A DNA stretch of 64,000 nucleotides, taken from positions 124,001 to 188,000 of the forward strand of contig NZ_CP035913.1 in assembly GCF_004209755.1 (NCBI RefSeq), read 5' to 3'. How positions within the stretch are numbered: the first letter of the stretch is position 1; every line of letters starts with the position of its first letter. Source of the DNA: Pseudoduganella lutea. GTDB taxonomy: Bacteria > Pseudomonadota > Gammaproteobacteria > Burkholderiales > Burkholderiaceae_D. The position numbers and the translations under genes are program-made. This document shows, one piece after another, positions 17,894-26,888 of this stretch. The notes under the pieces were generated by a model. That model did no database searches. It worked only from the letters and a program-made list of their open reading frames with translations, and was not told where the DNA came from.

Positions 17894-19600
17894 CTAGTGC
17901 GGAATCATCTCCGTGAACACATAGGCTTGCAGCATGGTCATGATGCCGACGATCACGAGGAACAGCAGGCTGTGCTTGAGCGTGAAACGGAACAGTTCCG
18001 ATTCCCGGCCCACCAGGCCGGTGGCTGCGCAGGCCACGGCGATCGATTGCGGCGAGATCATCTTGCCGGTGACGCCGCCCGTCGTGTTAGCCGCCACCAT
18101 CAGCGTATCGGATACGCCGATCTGGTGGGCGGTCGTGGCTTGCAGGGAGCAGAACAGCGCGTTCGACGACGTGTCCGAGCCCGTCAGGAACACGCCAAGC
18201 CAGCCCAGGAACGGCGAGAAGAACGGGAAGGCCACGCCGGTGCCGGCCAGCACGAGGGCCAGCGTGGACGACATGCCGGAGTAGTTGGCCACGAAGGCGA
18301 AGGCGAGGACCAGCCCGATCGACAGCACGGGCTTGCGCAGTTCCACCACCGTATCGCGGAAGGCGCGCACCCCGTCCCCGGCCTTCATGCCCAGCAGGAC
18401 CATCGAGATGATGGCGGTGATCAGGATCGGCGTGCCGACCGCGGACAGGACGTCGAGCTTGTACACCGCTTCATAGGCCTTGGGCTCGGCCACGATGGGC
18501 ACCATCTTCATGACAAGGCCGTCGAGATACGGCATGTGCACCTTCAGCACGGTCCAGGCCAGCGGCCCATTGGTGAACAGGGCCTTGAACAGCGGCAGGC
18601 TCCACACGGTGACAATGGCGGTGAGGATGCCGAACGGCGCCCAGGCGCGCACCGTCTGCGCCAGCGTGTAGGGCGAACGGGTGCGGCCGGACAATTCCGC
18701 GCCGCCCGCGATGCCGCCGCCGAAGCCGGTCAGCGCCGCCGCACCGCCGGTGGCCACGACGTCGCGCGCGGCGTTCTTGGAAGTCGCCGGCTGCCAGACC
18801 TTCAGCAGCAAGGTCAGCGACAGCAGGCTGACCAGGGCGGACGTGATATCCGGCAGCTCCGGGCCGATGAAGTTGGACGTGAAATACTGCGTGACGGCGA
18901 AGGTACCGCCGGCCACCAGGGCGCCCGGCCACACTTCCTTCACGCCGCGCAGGCCATCCATCATGAAGACGAGCCAGAACGGCACGAACAGCGACAGCAG
19001 CGGCAACTGGCGGCCGGCCATCGCGCCGATGTGCATCGCGTCGATGCCCGTCACCTGCCCCGCCACGATGATGGGGATGCCCATCGCGCCGAAGGCGACC
19101 GGCGCCGTGTTGGCGATCAGGCACATGCCGGCCGCATACAGCGGGTTGAAGCCCAGGCCGACGAGCAGCGCGGCGGTGATCGCCACCGGCGCGCCGAAAC
19201 CGGCCGCGCCCTCCAGGAAGGCGCCGAACGAGAAGCCGATCAGCAGCATCTGCAGGCGCTGGTCATCCGTGATGGACAGGATCGACGCGCGGATCACGGC
19301 CAGCTGGCCGGTGCGCTCGACGATCTTGTACAGGAACACCGCCGTGATGATGATCCACGCGATCGGCCACAGGCCGTAGGCGAATCCGTAGGCCGCCGAC
19401 GCCAGCGCATGCGGGACCGGCATGCCGTAGGCGAAGATGGCGACGAGCAGGGCCAGCGCCAGCGTGACGGAACCGGCGACGTGGCCCTTCATCCTCAGCA
19501 CGGCCAGCGCGATAAAGAAAAAGATGATGGGAATGGCGGCGGCCAGGGCGGACAGCCCCAGGCTGCCGAGCGGTGCGTAGATTTGGTGCCAGACCTGCAT
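17894..19600 (-). CDS. lldP: L-lactate permease
   Basis: LldP/LctP family lactate permease, 568 residues (E. coli LldP has 551), an inner-membrane H+-coupled importer of L-lactate and also of glycolate. More than ten hydrophobic segments are visible, with family stretches [39 protein letters not shown] sequence and [19 protein letters not shown]. Start 19600 is preceded by GGAGGAG; the longer upstream frame is not conserved. Its neighbours (LysR, glcDEF, lutACB) consume exactly the acids this carrier imports. The Shine-Dalgarno sequence may be held in a hairpin (see 19607-19645). Confidence 0.95.
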   Translation of the reverse strand: MQVWHQIYAPLGSLGLSALAAAIPIIFFFIALAVLRMKGHVAGSVTLALALLVAIFAYGMPVPHALASAAYGFAYGLWPIAWIIITAVFLYKIVERTGQLAVIRASILSITDDQRLQMLLIGFSFGAFLEGAAGFGAPVAITAALLVGLGFNPLYAAGMCLIANTAPVAFGAMGIPIIVAGQVTGIDAMHIGAMAGRQLPLLSLFVPFWLVFMMDGLRGVKEVWPGALVAGGTFAVTQYFTSNFIGPELPDITSALVSLLSLTLLLKVWQPATSKNAARDVVATGGAAALTGFGGGIAGGAELSGRTRSPYTLAQTVRAWAPFGILTAIVTVWSLPLFKALFTNGPLAWTVLKVHMPYLDGLVMKMVPIVAEPKAYEAVYKLDVLSAVGTPILITAIISMVLLGMKAGDGVRAFRDTVVELRKPVLSIGLVLAFAFVANYSGMSSTLALVLAGTGVAFPFFSPFLGWLGVFLTGSDTSSNALFCSLQATTAHQIGVSDTLMVAANTTGGVTGKMISPQSIAVACAATGLVGRESELFRFTLKHSLLFLVIVGIMTMLQAYVFTEMIPH

Positions 19601-19606
19601 GGTGTG

Positions 19607-19645
19607 CTCCTCCAGACGATTGGTTTTTTGTAATGTCCGGAGGAG
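19607..19645 (-). promoter_or_regulatory. Hairpin that would mask the lldP Shine-Dalgarno
   Basis: In the lldP-sense strand CUCCUCCGGAC (19645-19635) can pair along all 11 positions, with one G-U pair, with GUCUGGAGGAG (19617-19607), leaving a 17-nt loop. The second arm contains the GGAGGAG ribosome binding site placed 6 bases before the lldP ATG. This would be a translational control hairpin if the transcript starts upstream of 19645. A possible -10 (TACACT, 19649-19644) could instead start transcription inside the first arm, so existence in vivo is open. Confidence 0.4.
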
Positions 19646-19705
19646 TGTAAGGCTGGCATGCGCGCGAAAACCGCCGCCCGCCGTTGAAATGAATTGACGC
19701 CTGAA

Positions 19706-19720
19706 GTGAAAATCTTTCAC
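19706..19720. promoter_or_regulatory. Operator-like palindrome upstream of lldP
   Basis: GTGAAA-ATC-TTTCAC is a perfect 6+6 inverted repeat about 105 bp upstream of the lldP start codon. Its size fits a dimeric regulator such as a LysR or GntR protein. The GTGAAA half-site also occurs in the region upstream of glcD (near 16818 and 16854). Candidate operator only. Confidence 0.35.
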
Positions 19721-19740
19721 CACGTGCCGCGACCGCGGGC

Positions 19741-20739
19741 CTAGCGGGGTAAGGCTGGTGTCAGGTAGCGGTGGTGTTCCCTGGAATTCATTACGCGGTT
19801 TTCGACAGGGTACCGAAGTGACGACCTGGGATGCCGCCTGCGGTACCAGTTCAATCCCAGCAGGCCGATGGCATACAGGGCATAACTCGCGGGTTCCGGG
19901 ACCGGCGGCGCCACCGTCCCGGCCGATGCAAGCATTTCACTGGTCATCGTCACGTTGAGCCGGTACAGATCGTTGGCATCGAGTTCCCCTGTCGTCAGGG
20001 TATAGCTGTCTTCGCGCCAATCGGGAAAATCGGTGTTCGCTCTGCCGAGCTGGATGTTCAGGGCGGCTGGTGCCAACGCCCAGCGCTCGCCACTGTCGAC
20101 ATGGATGATTTCGACCGTGGTGGCGACGTAACCGAGCATCAAGGCATCATCGGTAAAACTCTGCATGCCAAAGGCCAGGCTCGTGCCGACGAACGATACC
20201 GTCATCGAACCGCTCGAGACTGGACGAAACTCCATGCTGAGCTGGCTTTGCGCATTGCTTTGCCAGGTACCCCACGGTTCTCCTATCCCATCCAGGCTGG
20301 CGGCTTTATTGCGCTGCCTGAGCCGGTATCCGGCAGGGTCGCCGAGCGGAGCGGCGGCCATCTGCTGGTCGGCATACGTAAACACGAGCGGAACGGCGCC
20401 CCACGCGTCGATCGCGTTTTCCGGCCATCGGGGGCAGGTCGGTCCCAGGCAGGATTGCGCCAGATCGACGGGAGTGGATGAGGGGCCCGACGCCTGGTTC
20501 AATATCCGCCCCAGCCCGGAGGAGAGGTGGCTTTCGGCGCGGTACTCTTGGGTGAGCGAAGCGAAGTCCCCGGCCATGAACGGGGTTCCATCGGCATGGC
20601 GCATCTGCAATGCGCTGAGGTCGGCCCATACATGACCGTAGGCAAAAGCATCGGCCCGGGCGTGCGGCCCCGCGGCGAGCGTAACGGTAATCCACGACAA
20701 TGCGACGATGCTCCAGGCAATATTGCGCGGCGTTGGCAT
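19741..20739 (-). CDS. PEP-CTERM sorting-domain protein with a C-terminal tail
   Basis: Secreted protein of 332 residues with a signal peptide (cleavage near ARADA) and a PEP-CTERM sorting signal: [17 protein letters not shown], then the basic cluster YRRRH. Such proteins are cut and anchored by exosortase (XrtA). The body has beta-rich sequence with no recognised enzymatic motif. It is odd in that about 30 further residues follow the basic cluster, whereas PEP-CTERM domains normally end within a few residues; the original stop may have been lost. Start 20739 has a GGAGG ribosome binding site. Divergent from another PEP-CTERM gene. Confidence 0.85.
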   Translation of the reverse strand: MPTPRNIAWSIVALSWITVTLAAGPHARADAFAYGHVWADLSALQMRHADGTPFMAGDFASLTQEYRAESHLSSGLGRILNQASGPSSTPVDLAQSCLGPTCPRWPENAIDAWGAVPLVFTYADQQMAAAPLGDPAGYRLRQRNKAASLDGIGEPWGTWQSNAQSQLSMEFRPVSSGSMTVSFVGTSLAFGMQSFTDDALMLGYVATTVEIIHVDSGERWALAPAALNIQLGRANTDFPDWREDSYTLTTGELDANDLYRLNVTMTSEMLASAGTVAPPVPEPASYALYAIGLLGLNWYRRRHPRSSLRYPVENRVMNSREHHRYLTPALPR

Positions 20740-20836
20740 GATGGCCTCCCTTCAAGTTCGGATGCGCACCGGTGCCGGTCGCGCTTGGCATCCAGTGTAG
20801 GCACCGCAGCGGCTTGCCTTTGAATATCTTCAAGTA

Positions 20837-20854
20837 GTTTGATTTTTATCAAAC
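20837..20854. promoter_or_regulatory. Inverted repeat between divergent PEP-CTERM genes
   Basis: GTTTGAT-TTTT-ATCAAAC is a perfect 7-bp inverted repeat in the AT-rich part of the 200-bp gap between the two divergent PEP-CTERM genes, 98 bp from one start and 85 bp from the other. It could be a shared operator or a small hairpin. No confident -35/-10 or -24/-12 pair was found by eye. Confidence 0.35.
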
Positions 20855-20939
20855 AAAATCTTGAACGAACATCTCTAGTCTTAACGTGCATCTAAGCTGA
20901 TACCTACACCGCTGCATTTGGCAGGCAACCGGAGGCAAC

Positions 20940-22028
20940 ATGAAAACCATGGCATTCTTGGGCGGACTCGTACGCGGGCTTGTGGTTGTACTGGTCTGCG
21001 CCACCGCGTCGCCTGCGCGGGCCGAGGCAGATCCACCCCCTTACTCCTTTGCAGTGCGCCCCTTGGGCACTCTGCCCGGCTTGAGCAATTTTGACGCCAC
21101 GGCAATCAACGACCTGGGCCATGTAATCGGCAATGCCACGGATGCCGGAGGACGCCTGCATACCTTCCTGTACGACGGCGCGCGAATGGTCGACATAGCG
21201 CCACTGAGCGCGCTGAATGCTACCGTCAGCGGCATCAACAATGCCGGTCAGATCGTTGGCTCGGCTGGCAATCAGGCGGTCATGTACTCTGCAGGCAGGA
21301 TCAGCTATCTCGGCACCGGCACCGTGGGCAGCGGAGCCGCCGCCATCAACGATGCCGGCCAGGCCACCGGCTGGGCGCAGTGGAGCGGAACCAGCCGCCA
21401 GGCAGTGATTTTCGATAGCGGTTCGGTGCGTGCCGTGACGTGGAGCGATTCGTGGTGGTCCAGCGAGGGAGTCGACATCAACGAACATGGCGACGTCGCG
21501 GGAGCGTTCAATCAGCGAGGATCCAATGAAAAGCGCCCCACCCTGTTTTATGCCGATGGCAGCCTGGGTCAACCGTACCTGGACAATGCGTTCTGGTCTC
21601 AACGGCACATGGCTACCGGCATCAACGATGCAGGACAGATGGTGGGTTGGTTCGAAACCCACAACGGCGATGGTGCCTACCTGTTCGAGAACGGCGTCAC
21701 GCATGCGCTCAATCCGCTGCGCTTCGGACGACGCGCCTATGACATCAATAATCACACGCAAATCGTTGGCGAGGGCGGCATCTGGGAGTCTGACGGCATC
21801 CTGTACGACATCGCGGACCTGATGCCTGCCGATTCGCCCTGGCGTGTCACGGAATGGGACTTGATCAACGACCGCGGCCAGGTGGTCGCGTCTGCCTGCC
21901 TGGGCGATGCATGCCAGCTCGTGCTGCTCAATCCCGTACCTGAGCCGCAGGTCATCGCGATGCTGGGAGCGGGACTGGCACTGTTGGGACTCGCTGCAAC
22001 CAGGCACAGGCGCCTGCCTGCCGCGTGA
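20940..22028 (+). CDS. HAF-repeat PEP-CTERM protein
   Basis: Secreted protein of 362 residues. A signal peptide ends near ARAEA. The body consists of repeats of about 40-50 residues with the core INxxGQxVGxA (for example ATAINDLGHVIGNATDA, ISGINNAGQIVGSAG-like, AAINDAGQATGWAQW, TGINDAGQMVGWFE), the HAF repeat pattern. It ends with a PEP-CTERM signal (PVPEPQVIAMLGAGLALLGL, then RHRR). Probably processed by exosortase to the envelope or the extracellular matrix. The GGAGG site is well spaced from ATG 20940. Biological role unknown. Confidence 0.88.
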   Translation: MKTMAFLGGLVRGLVVVLVCATASPARAEADPPPYSFAVRPLGTLPGLSNFDATAINDLGHVIGNATDAGGRLHTFLYDGARMVDIAPLSALNATVSGINNAGQIVGSAGNQAVMYSAGRISYLGTGTVGSGAAAINDAGQATGWAQWSGTSRQAVIFDSGSVRAVTWSDSWWSSEGVDINEHGDVAGAFNQRGSNEKRPTLFYADGSLGQPYLDNAFWSQRHMATGINDAGQMVGWFETHNGDGAYLFENGVTHALNPLRFGRRAYDINNHTQIVGEGGIWESDGILYDIADLMPADSPWRVTEWDLINDRGQVVASACLGDACQLVLLNPVPEPQVIAMLGAGLALLGLAATRHRRLPAA

Positions 22029-22093
22029 GTGAAACCCAAGCTCGTACAGTGCGAGGTTGCGCGATAAGATGATTCCTGCGCTCTTCCGTGCCC

Positions 22094-22375
22094 CGCACAA
22101 AGTCACCGCACTTCAAGCTGCAAGCGCGCCAGCGCAAGACCCTGCGCAGTCGCGGTAGCGTGCGCCAGCCCTACAGCGGAACGAACGCATGGCGCTCCGC
22201 CGGCCGGTCCGCTTCAAGCGCCCCCGGATCGCCATTGCCCACGCCGATGATGCGCAGGGGCCCGCTCACCGCGAAGTCCACGCGGTCCGACGCGGTCGGC
22301 ACCAGCCACCCTTCCCGGTCGCGCACGTTGACCCGGACGACGGCGACGGCGCGGCCATCGGCCGCGAGCCCCAAC
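22094..22375 (-). pseudogene. Remnant of a GH2 beta-galactosidase gene
   Basis: Decayed copy of a relative of the intact GH2 gene at 23971-26835. On the minus strand 22171-22374 still reads GLAADGRAVAVVRVNVRDRE followed by LVPTASDRVDFAVSG, nearly the same as the intact protein. The end of the gene (LQLEVR and stop at 22103) is joined directly to this part, so roughly 490 bp present in the intact gene are missing, and everything upstream of the GLAADGR segment is gone. Differences at many positions show it is not a recent exact copy. It cannot encode an active enzyme. Most of the 473-bp gap before the YihY gene is this remnant. Confidence 0.8.
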
Positions 22376-22501
22376 TACGTTTAATACCGCACAGAGCCCA
22401 TCGCCTTTCTCTCTATACTGAATTGCAATGGTAGGGCTTGACGTCGTTTTTAGCCGCCCACCAAGTCGCTTCGGCATGAATGCCTATCAGATGAGGAAAA
22501 G

Positions 22502-23824
22502 ATGACCCATACCGTTGCAGAAATGCGCGACGCCCAAACCGGTATCGCCACCGCCGAGCCCCGGACGAATGAGGAATCCGGCGCATTGAAATCCAGATCT
22601 TCGGACTTGCTTTCTTCTCCCTATGTGCTTGGAGGGGCTGCGCTGGGGATCGCGGCAGCGGGCTATGCGCTCGTCAGGCGCAAGAAAACCGCGCCCTATA
22701 AGAAAGCCGCGCCATACAAGAAACCCGCACCACATACTACGGCGCCGGAACGCAGCGAGGACCATGGCGATATGCTGGCAGTGCTTGGCTCACTTGTTTC
22801 ACTGGTCGCGTCTTTTGCATCGGCTACCAGCAATGCCAAGGTCGGCGCGCCCGCCATCAAGAACGACACACAGGTTGTCCCGACGCGTTCAGAGGAGCAC
22901 CTGCCTGATGTGAAGGATGCTCAGCCAGACATAAGCACGCCCCCGCGCCCACGGTTCGAACATACCTCGGCAAGCTGGATTGGCAGGCAGTGGCAAATAT
23001 GCCTGGCAGCGGGCAATGCATGGATCGACGATTACGCACCGAGTATGGGAGCTGCGCTGTCTTATTACATGCTGTTTTCCCTGGCACCCTTGCTGGTCAT
23101 CGTCATCGCGATTGCCGGCATTGTATTTGGGCACGATGCGGCGCAAGGCGCGATTATCGCGCAGCTTGGAGGCATCATGGGGGAGGAAGGGGCAACTGCC
23201 GTGCAGGGCTTGCTTGAAGCTGCACATGAATCGTCGACCGGAATCATTGCCAGCATCACCAGCGGGCTACTGCTACTGTTGGGTGCAACGGCGATTTTCG
23301 CCGAACTGCAAACTGATCTGGACCGCATCTGGGAAGTGCCGGAAAAAGATAAACCGTCGGGTATCTGGGGCTGGTTACGCGCCCGCGTTCTATCTTTTGG
23401 CTTGGTGCTGGGGCTTGCTTTCATGCTGATGATGTCGCTCGTCGTCAGCGCTGCGCTTGCAGCATCCGGCGAATGGTTGGGCGGTAGTTCGGAAGCGGGA
23501 AGCATTATCGCCAATGTGTTGAATTTCGCTGCCTCGCTAGGCATTTTCACAGTGCTGTTTGCGATGATTTTCAAGATCATGCCAAGTGCGAAGATATCCT
23601 GGCACGACGTGTGGACGGGAGCAGCTGTAACGGCCTTGCTCTTCAACGTAGGCAAATCGCTGATTGCCCTGTATCTCGCAAAATCGGACGTGGCCTCCGG
23701 TTTTGGTGCAGCCGGCTCCATTGTGATTCTCGTCGCATGGTTCTACTATTCGGCGCAGATTTTCCTGTTCGGCGCCGAATACACATGGGTCTATGCGAAC
23801 AGCAAAGTACGGAGCAAGGACTGA
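22502..23824 (+). CDS. YihY/virulence factor BrkB family membrane protein
   Basis: Inner-membrane protein of 440 residues. The C-terminal two thirds (from about 155) are a YihY/BrkB domain with six predicted membrane segments; typical stretches are APSMGAALSYYMLFSLAPLL, LLGATAIFAELQTDLDRIW and IVILVAWFYYSAQIFLFGAE. The first 150 residues are an extension with two hydrophobic segments (about 41-58 and 91-107) and a Lys/Pro-rich linker with repeated APYKK units. Function of the family is unsettled despite the BrkB name. GC content is clearly lower than in the flanking genes, and it lies between a GH2 remnant and the intact GH2 gene, which suggests later arrival or a relict of rearrangement. Confidence 0.88.
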   Translation: MTHTVAEMRDAQTGIATAEPRTNEESGALKSRSSDLLSSPYVLGGAALGIAAAGYALVRRKKTAPYKKAAPYKKPAPHTTAPERSEDHGDMLAVLGSLVSLVASFASATSNAKVGAPAIKNDTQVVPTRSEEHLPDVKDAQPDISTPPRPRFEHTSASWIGRQWQICLAAGNAWIDDYAPSMGAALSYYMLFSLAPLLVIVIAIAGIVFGHDAAQGAIIAQLGGIMGEEGATAVQGLLEAAHESSTGIIASITSGLLLLLGATAIFAELQTDLDRIWEVPEKDKPSGIWGWLRARVLSFGLVLGLAFMLMMSLVVSAALAASGEWLGGSSEAGSIIANVLNFAASLGIFTVLFAMIFKIMPSAKISWHDVWTGAAVTALLFNVGKSLIALYLAKSDVASGFGAAGSIVILVAWFYYSAQIFLFGAEYTWVYANSKVRSKD

Positions 23825-23970
23825 TTTCCGCGGGACCGCTTTTGAAGTCCATTGCTGCTTTCAGTTCCTGCTCCGCCCACCCGCCAGGATTAGGGCCATT
23901 CTGTTGGGCGGGGATGTGCCAGATGAGCCCGCGTGCAACGCATCGCATCCCTGCCCCGCCCTGCACAAAG

Positions 23971-26835
23971 TCACCGCACTTCAAACTGCAAGCTCGTCGG
24001 CGCAAGGCCCTGCGCCGTCGCCGTCAGCGTGCCGGTGCCCGCTTCGCCGGTCGACTGCACGATCACCTGGGCCCAGCCATTGAACAGGCTGCGCCGCCAT
24101 GGGGCGGCAGCCGTGGTCACGCGCACGTTGCCCCAGCGGCTGGTGCCGGCCGAGCGGTCGAACAGCCCGGCCACGCCGTCGGCCGGCGTGGGCAGCACGT
24201 AGGCCACGCTGTTCCGGTCGCGCAGCAGCGCCGGGTCCAGCGGTACCGCCGGGCTGCCGTCGACCATCTCCGGCGTTACCCGCCGACCGTTGACGTGCAC
24301 CTGCTGGCCCGGGTCGAGCTGGTCGATGAACAGCATGGCGCTCTGCCCGGCGGCCAGGCGTGGGCGGTCGAACTGCCCGCGCAGCACCATGTAGGGCGTG
24401 CGCGGCGGCTGCTGCTCGGGTGGCAGCCATTGAGTGGGATCGCGCCAGTTCGTCATGTCGGCGTCGGGCGCCACTGCAAACCCCGCGTCCGGCCCGGCAT
24501 CAGGCCCATTCAGCGCCAGCGTGCGCCATCCCGACAGCGGGACGAACGCGTGGCGCTCGGCCGGCCGGTCGGCTTCATGCGATCCCGGATCGCCATTGCC
24601 CACGCCGATGATGCGCAGCGGCCCGCTCACCGCGAAGTCCACGCGGTCCGAGGCGGTCGGCACCAGCCGCCCTTCCCGGTCGCGTACATTGACCCACACG
24701 ACAGCGACGGCGCGGCCATCGGCCGCGAGCCCGCCCATGCCGCCGGAAAGATGTACCGTGGCCGGCGCGCCGGTGGTCGCCACTTCGGTACCGGCGATCC
24801 GCACGCCGCGCCGGTATGCCACGGCCTCCAGCTGGCCGGGCGCATACGGCACGCTCCAGCGCAGGTGCGAGTCGCGCACCATCGGCTTGCGCCCCAGCGA
24901 GCGGCCGTCCTGCAACAGTTCGACTTCGTCACCATTGCTGTACACGCGCACGTCGATGGGCTGCCCTTCCCTGCCCGGCCAGTTCCAGTGTGGCAGGATG
25001 TGCACCATCGGCTCCGGGCGCCACCATGCCTTCAGGTACCAGGCGGTGTCCTTCAACACCCCAGTGGTATCGAGCATGCCGAACTGCGACGAAATGGCCG
25101 GCCAGCCGAACGGCGTGGTCTCACCGCGGTAGTCGAAGCCAGTCCAGACGAACATGCCGGACATCCAGTCACGCTCCTGCACGCGGCGCCAGCCTTCCTC
25201 GATGCTCAGGCTGTTGCCCGGGCGGCCCTGACGGTCGTAGGCATTCAGGTGCACCTTGGCGCGGTCGTCGACATAGATGCCGCGCGTGGTCAGCGTCGAG
25301 CCCTCCTCCGTCATGGCGGCCGGCTTGTCGGGGTGGGCGCGGTGGAAGGCGTCCACGTCGTGCTGGGCGCCGTAGTTGAAGCCGATCACGTCGGCGCCCA
25401 GCGAGGTGCCCCGGCCGGACGAGCTGGCGGCCACCGACGTGCGCCGCGTCGGGTCGAGCCGCTTGACGATGGCGTGCATGCGCTGCGCCAGGTGGGTGCC
25501 GAGCGGCTTGCCTTCCAGCGCCCATTCCTCGTTCCCGACCGACCACAGGATCACGCTCGGGTGATTGCGGTCGCGCCGCACGAGGCGTTCAAGCTGCGAG
25601 ACGATCTCGGGCGAGGTGCCCATCATGCGGTGCTCGTCGATGACCAGCATGCCGAGGCGGTCGGTGGCGTCGAGCAGTTCCGGGGTGGGCGGATGGTGCG
25701 CCGTGCGGTAGGCATTCACGCCGAACGACTTGAGCTGCTCCAGGCGCCAGTCCTGAAGGCCGTCGGGCAGCGCCACGCCGACACCGGCATGGTCCTGGTG
25801 GTTGTTGGTGCCCTGCAGTTTGATGCGCTTGCCGTTCAGCGAAAAGCCCTTGTCCGGGTCGAACGCCACGGTGCGGATGCCGAAGCGGGTGTCGTAGGTG
25901 TCGACGATACGACCATCCTGGAGCAGTGTGGTGCGCAACACGTAACGGTGCGGATCGTCGAGCGACCACAGGCGCGGGTTCACCAGCGCCAGGCGTTGGC
26001 GGGAATCGGCGGTGGCGGCAGCGCCGACGCCCAGGCCGGCGGCGCGGGTGCTTGCCAGTGTGCCGCCATCCGGGCCGAGGATGCGGTGTTCGGCTGTGAA
26101 GCGCGCGGCCTTGTCGGCGTCGTTGCGTACAGTGAGGTCCACTTCGATCGCGGCGCGGCCGCCGGCCACGGTGGACTTCACGAAGGTGCCCCACTGCGCC
26201 ACATGCAGCGGCGCGGTCTTCGTCAGCCAGGCGTGCCGGTAGATGCCGGCGCCTTCATAGAACCAGCCCTCCTCCACGGTGGCGTCGACCCGCACCACGA
26301 TCGTGTTGGTGCCGCCGTAGTCGAGGTAATCGGTGATGTCGTGGCGAAAGCCCGAGTAGCCGCTGGGTTCCCTGCCGAGATAGTGGCCGTTGACCCAGAC
26401 CACGCTGTCGCGGTAGGCGCCGTCGAACTCCAGTGCGATGCGCCGTCCCCTGTCGCTGGCCGGGATGTCGATGGTCTTTCGGTACCAACCCACGCTGTTT
26501 TCCGGGAAGGCACGGCCGATCGCCTTCGAGCCGTGGTTGGTATTACCGCGCGCATCGAACGGCAGCTCCACCGCCCAGTCGTGCGGCAGGTCGACCCGGC
26601 GCCAGCCGGCGTCCTTGAAGCCGGGTGCGGCCGGGCCATCGCCATAGCCCGCCTTGGCGAAGAAGAACGCCCGCGTGCCGTGGCCGAAGTCCTGGCCCGC
26701 GTCAAAGGCGTGGCCGTACGCGAAGCGCCAGTCCCGGTCGATATTGATGCGCTCGCGCGGCGCCTGCGCGCCGGCCGGCAGCAGCCATGCCAGTAGCGAC
26801 AGCGCCAGCAAGACACGTTTGAAGAAATGCCACAT
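23971..26835 (-). CDS. Glycoside hydrolase family 2 beta-galactosidase
   Basis: Exported GH2 enzyme of 954 residues with a signal peptide (cleavage near AGAQA). Sugar-binding domain at about 30-215 (DLPHDWAVE, VGWYRKTIDIP, EFDGAYRDSVVWVNG), an immunoglobulin-like domain at about 215-325, and a TIM barrel from about 330 with the GH2 signature RNHPSVILWSVGNEEW, acid/base E436; the nucleophile is probably a glutamate in AAMTEEGST (510-511). C-terminal beta-sandwich (DUF4982-like) domains follow. Likely releases terminal beta-galactose from imported glycan. Third gene of the receptor/alpha-galactosidase/beta-galactosidase set on this strand. A decayed relative lies at 22094-22375. Confidence 0.9.
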   Translation of the reverse strand: MWHFFKRVLLALSLLAWLLPAGAQAPRERINIDRDWRFAYGHAFDAGQDFGHGTRAFFFAKAGYGDGPAAPGFKDAGWRRVDLPHDWAVELPFDARGNTNHGSKAIGRAFPENSVGWYRKTIDIPASDRGRRIALEFDGAYRDSVVWVNGHYLGREPSGYSGFRHDITDYLDYGGTNTIVVRVDATVEEGWFYEGAGIYRHAWLTKTAPLHVAQWGTFVKSTVAGGRAAIEVDLTVRNDADKAARFTAEHRILGPDGGTLASTRAAGLGVGAAATADSRQRLALVNPRLWSLDDPHRYVLRTTLLQDGRIVDTYDTRFGIRTVAFDPDKGFSLNGKRIKLQGTNNHQDHAGVGVALPDGLQDWRLEQLKSFGVNAYRTAHHPPTPELLDATDRLGMLVIDEHRMMGTSPEIVSQLERLVRRDRNHPSVILWSVGNEEWALEGKPLGTHLAQRMHAIVKRLDPTRRTSVAASSSGRGTSLGADVIGFNYGAQHDVDAFHRAHPDKPAAMTEEGSTLTTRGIYVDDRAKVHLNAYDRQGRPGNSLSIEEGWRRVQERDWMSGMFVWTGFDYRGETTPFGWPAISSQFGMLDTTGVLKDTAWYLKAWWRPEPMVHILPHWNWPGREGQPIDVRVYSNGDEVELLQDGRSLGRKPMVRDSHLRWSVPYAPGQLEAVAYRRGVRIAGTEVATTGAPATVHLSGGMGGLAADGRAVAVVWVNVRDREGRLVPTASDRVDFAVSGPLRIIGVGNGDPGSHEADRPAERHAFVPLSGWRTLALNGPDAGPDAGFAVAPDADMTNWRDPTQWLPPEQQPPRTPYMVLRGQFDRPRLAAGQSAMLFIDQLDPGQQVHVNGRRVTPEMVDGSPAVPLDPALLRDRNSVAYVLPTPADGVAGLFDRSAGTSRWGNVRVTTAAAPWRRSLFNGWAQVIVQSTGEAGTGTLTATAQGLAPTSLQFEVR

Positions 26836-26888
26836 GGTGGTCCCGTGGATGAAGGATAGGGGATGATGAACGCGGGTCGCAAACTTTC

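Noticed and set aside
17756..19633. 625-residue open frame opposite lldP
   Set aside because: Mirror of a high-GC coding region; composition is Arg/Gln/His/Gly-rich without motifs, while lldP on the other strand is a clear family member.
23873..23911. CCGCCCA...TGGGCGG inverted repeat between the convergent YihY and GH2 genes
   Set aside because: Short stem with a 25-nt loop and no U-run; not supportable as a terminator.
23611..26796. 1061-residue open frame opposite the GH2 gene
   Set aside because: Antisense shadow caused by high GC; begins inside the YihY gene and has no recognisable domain.
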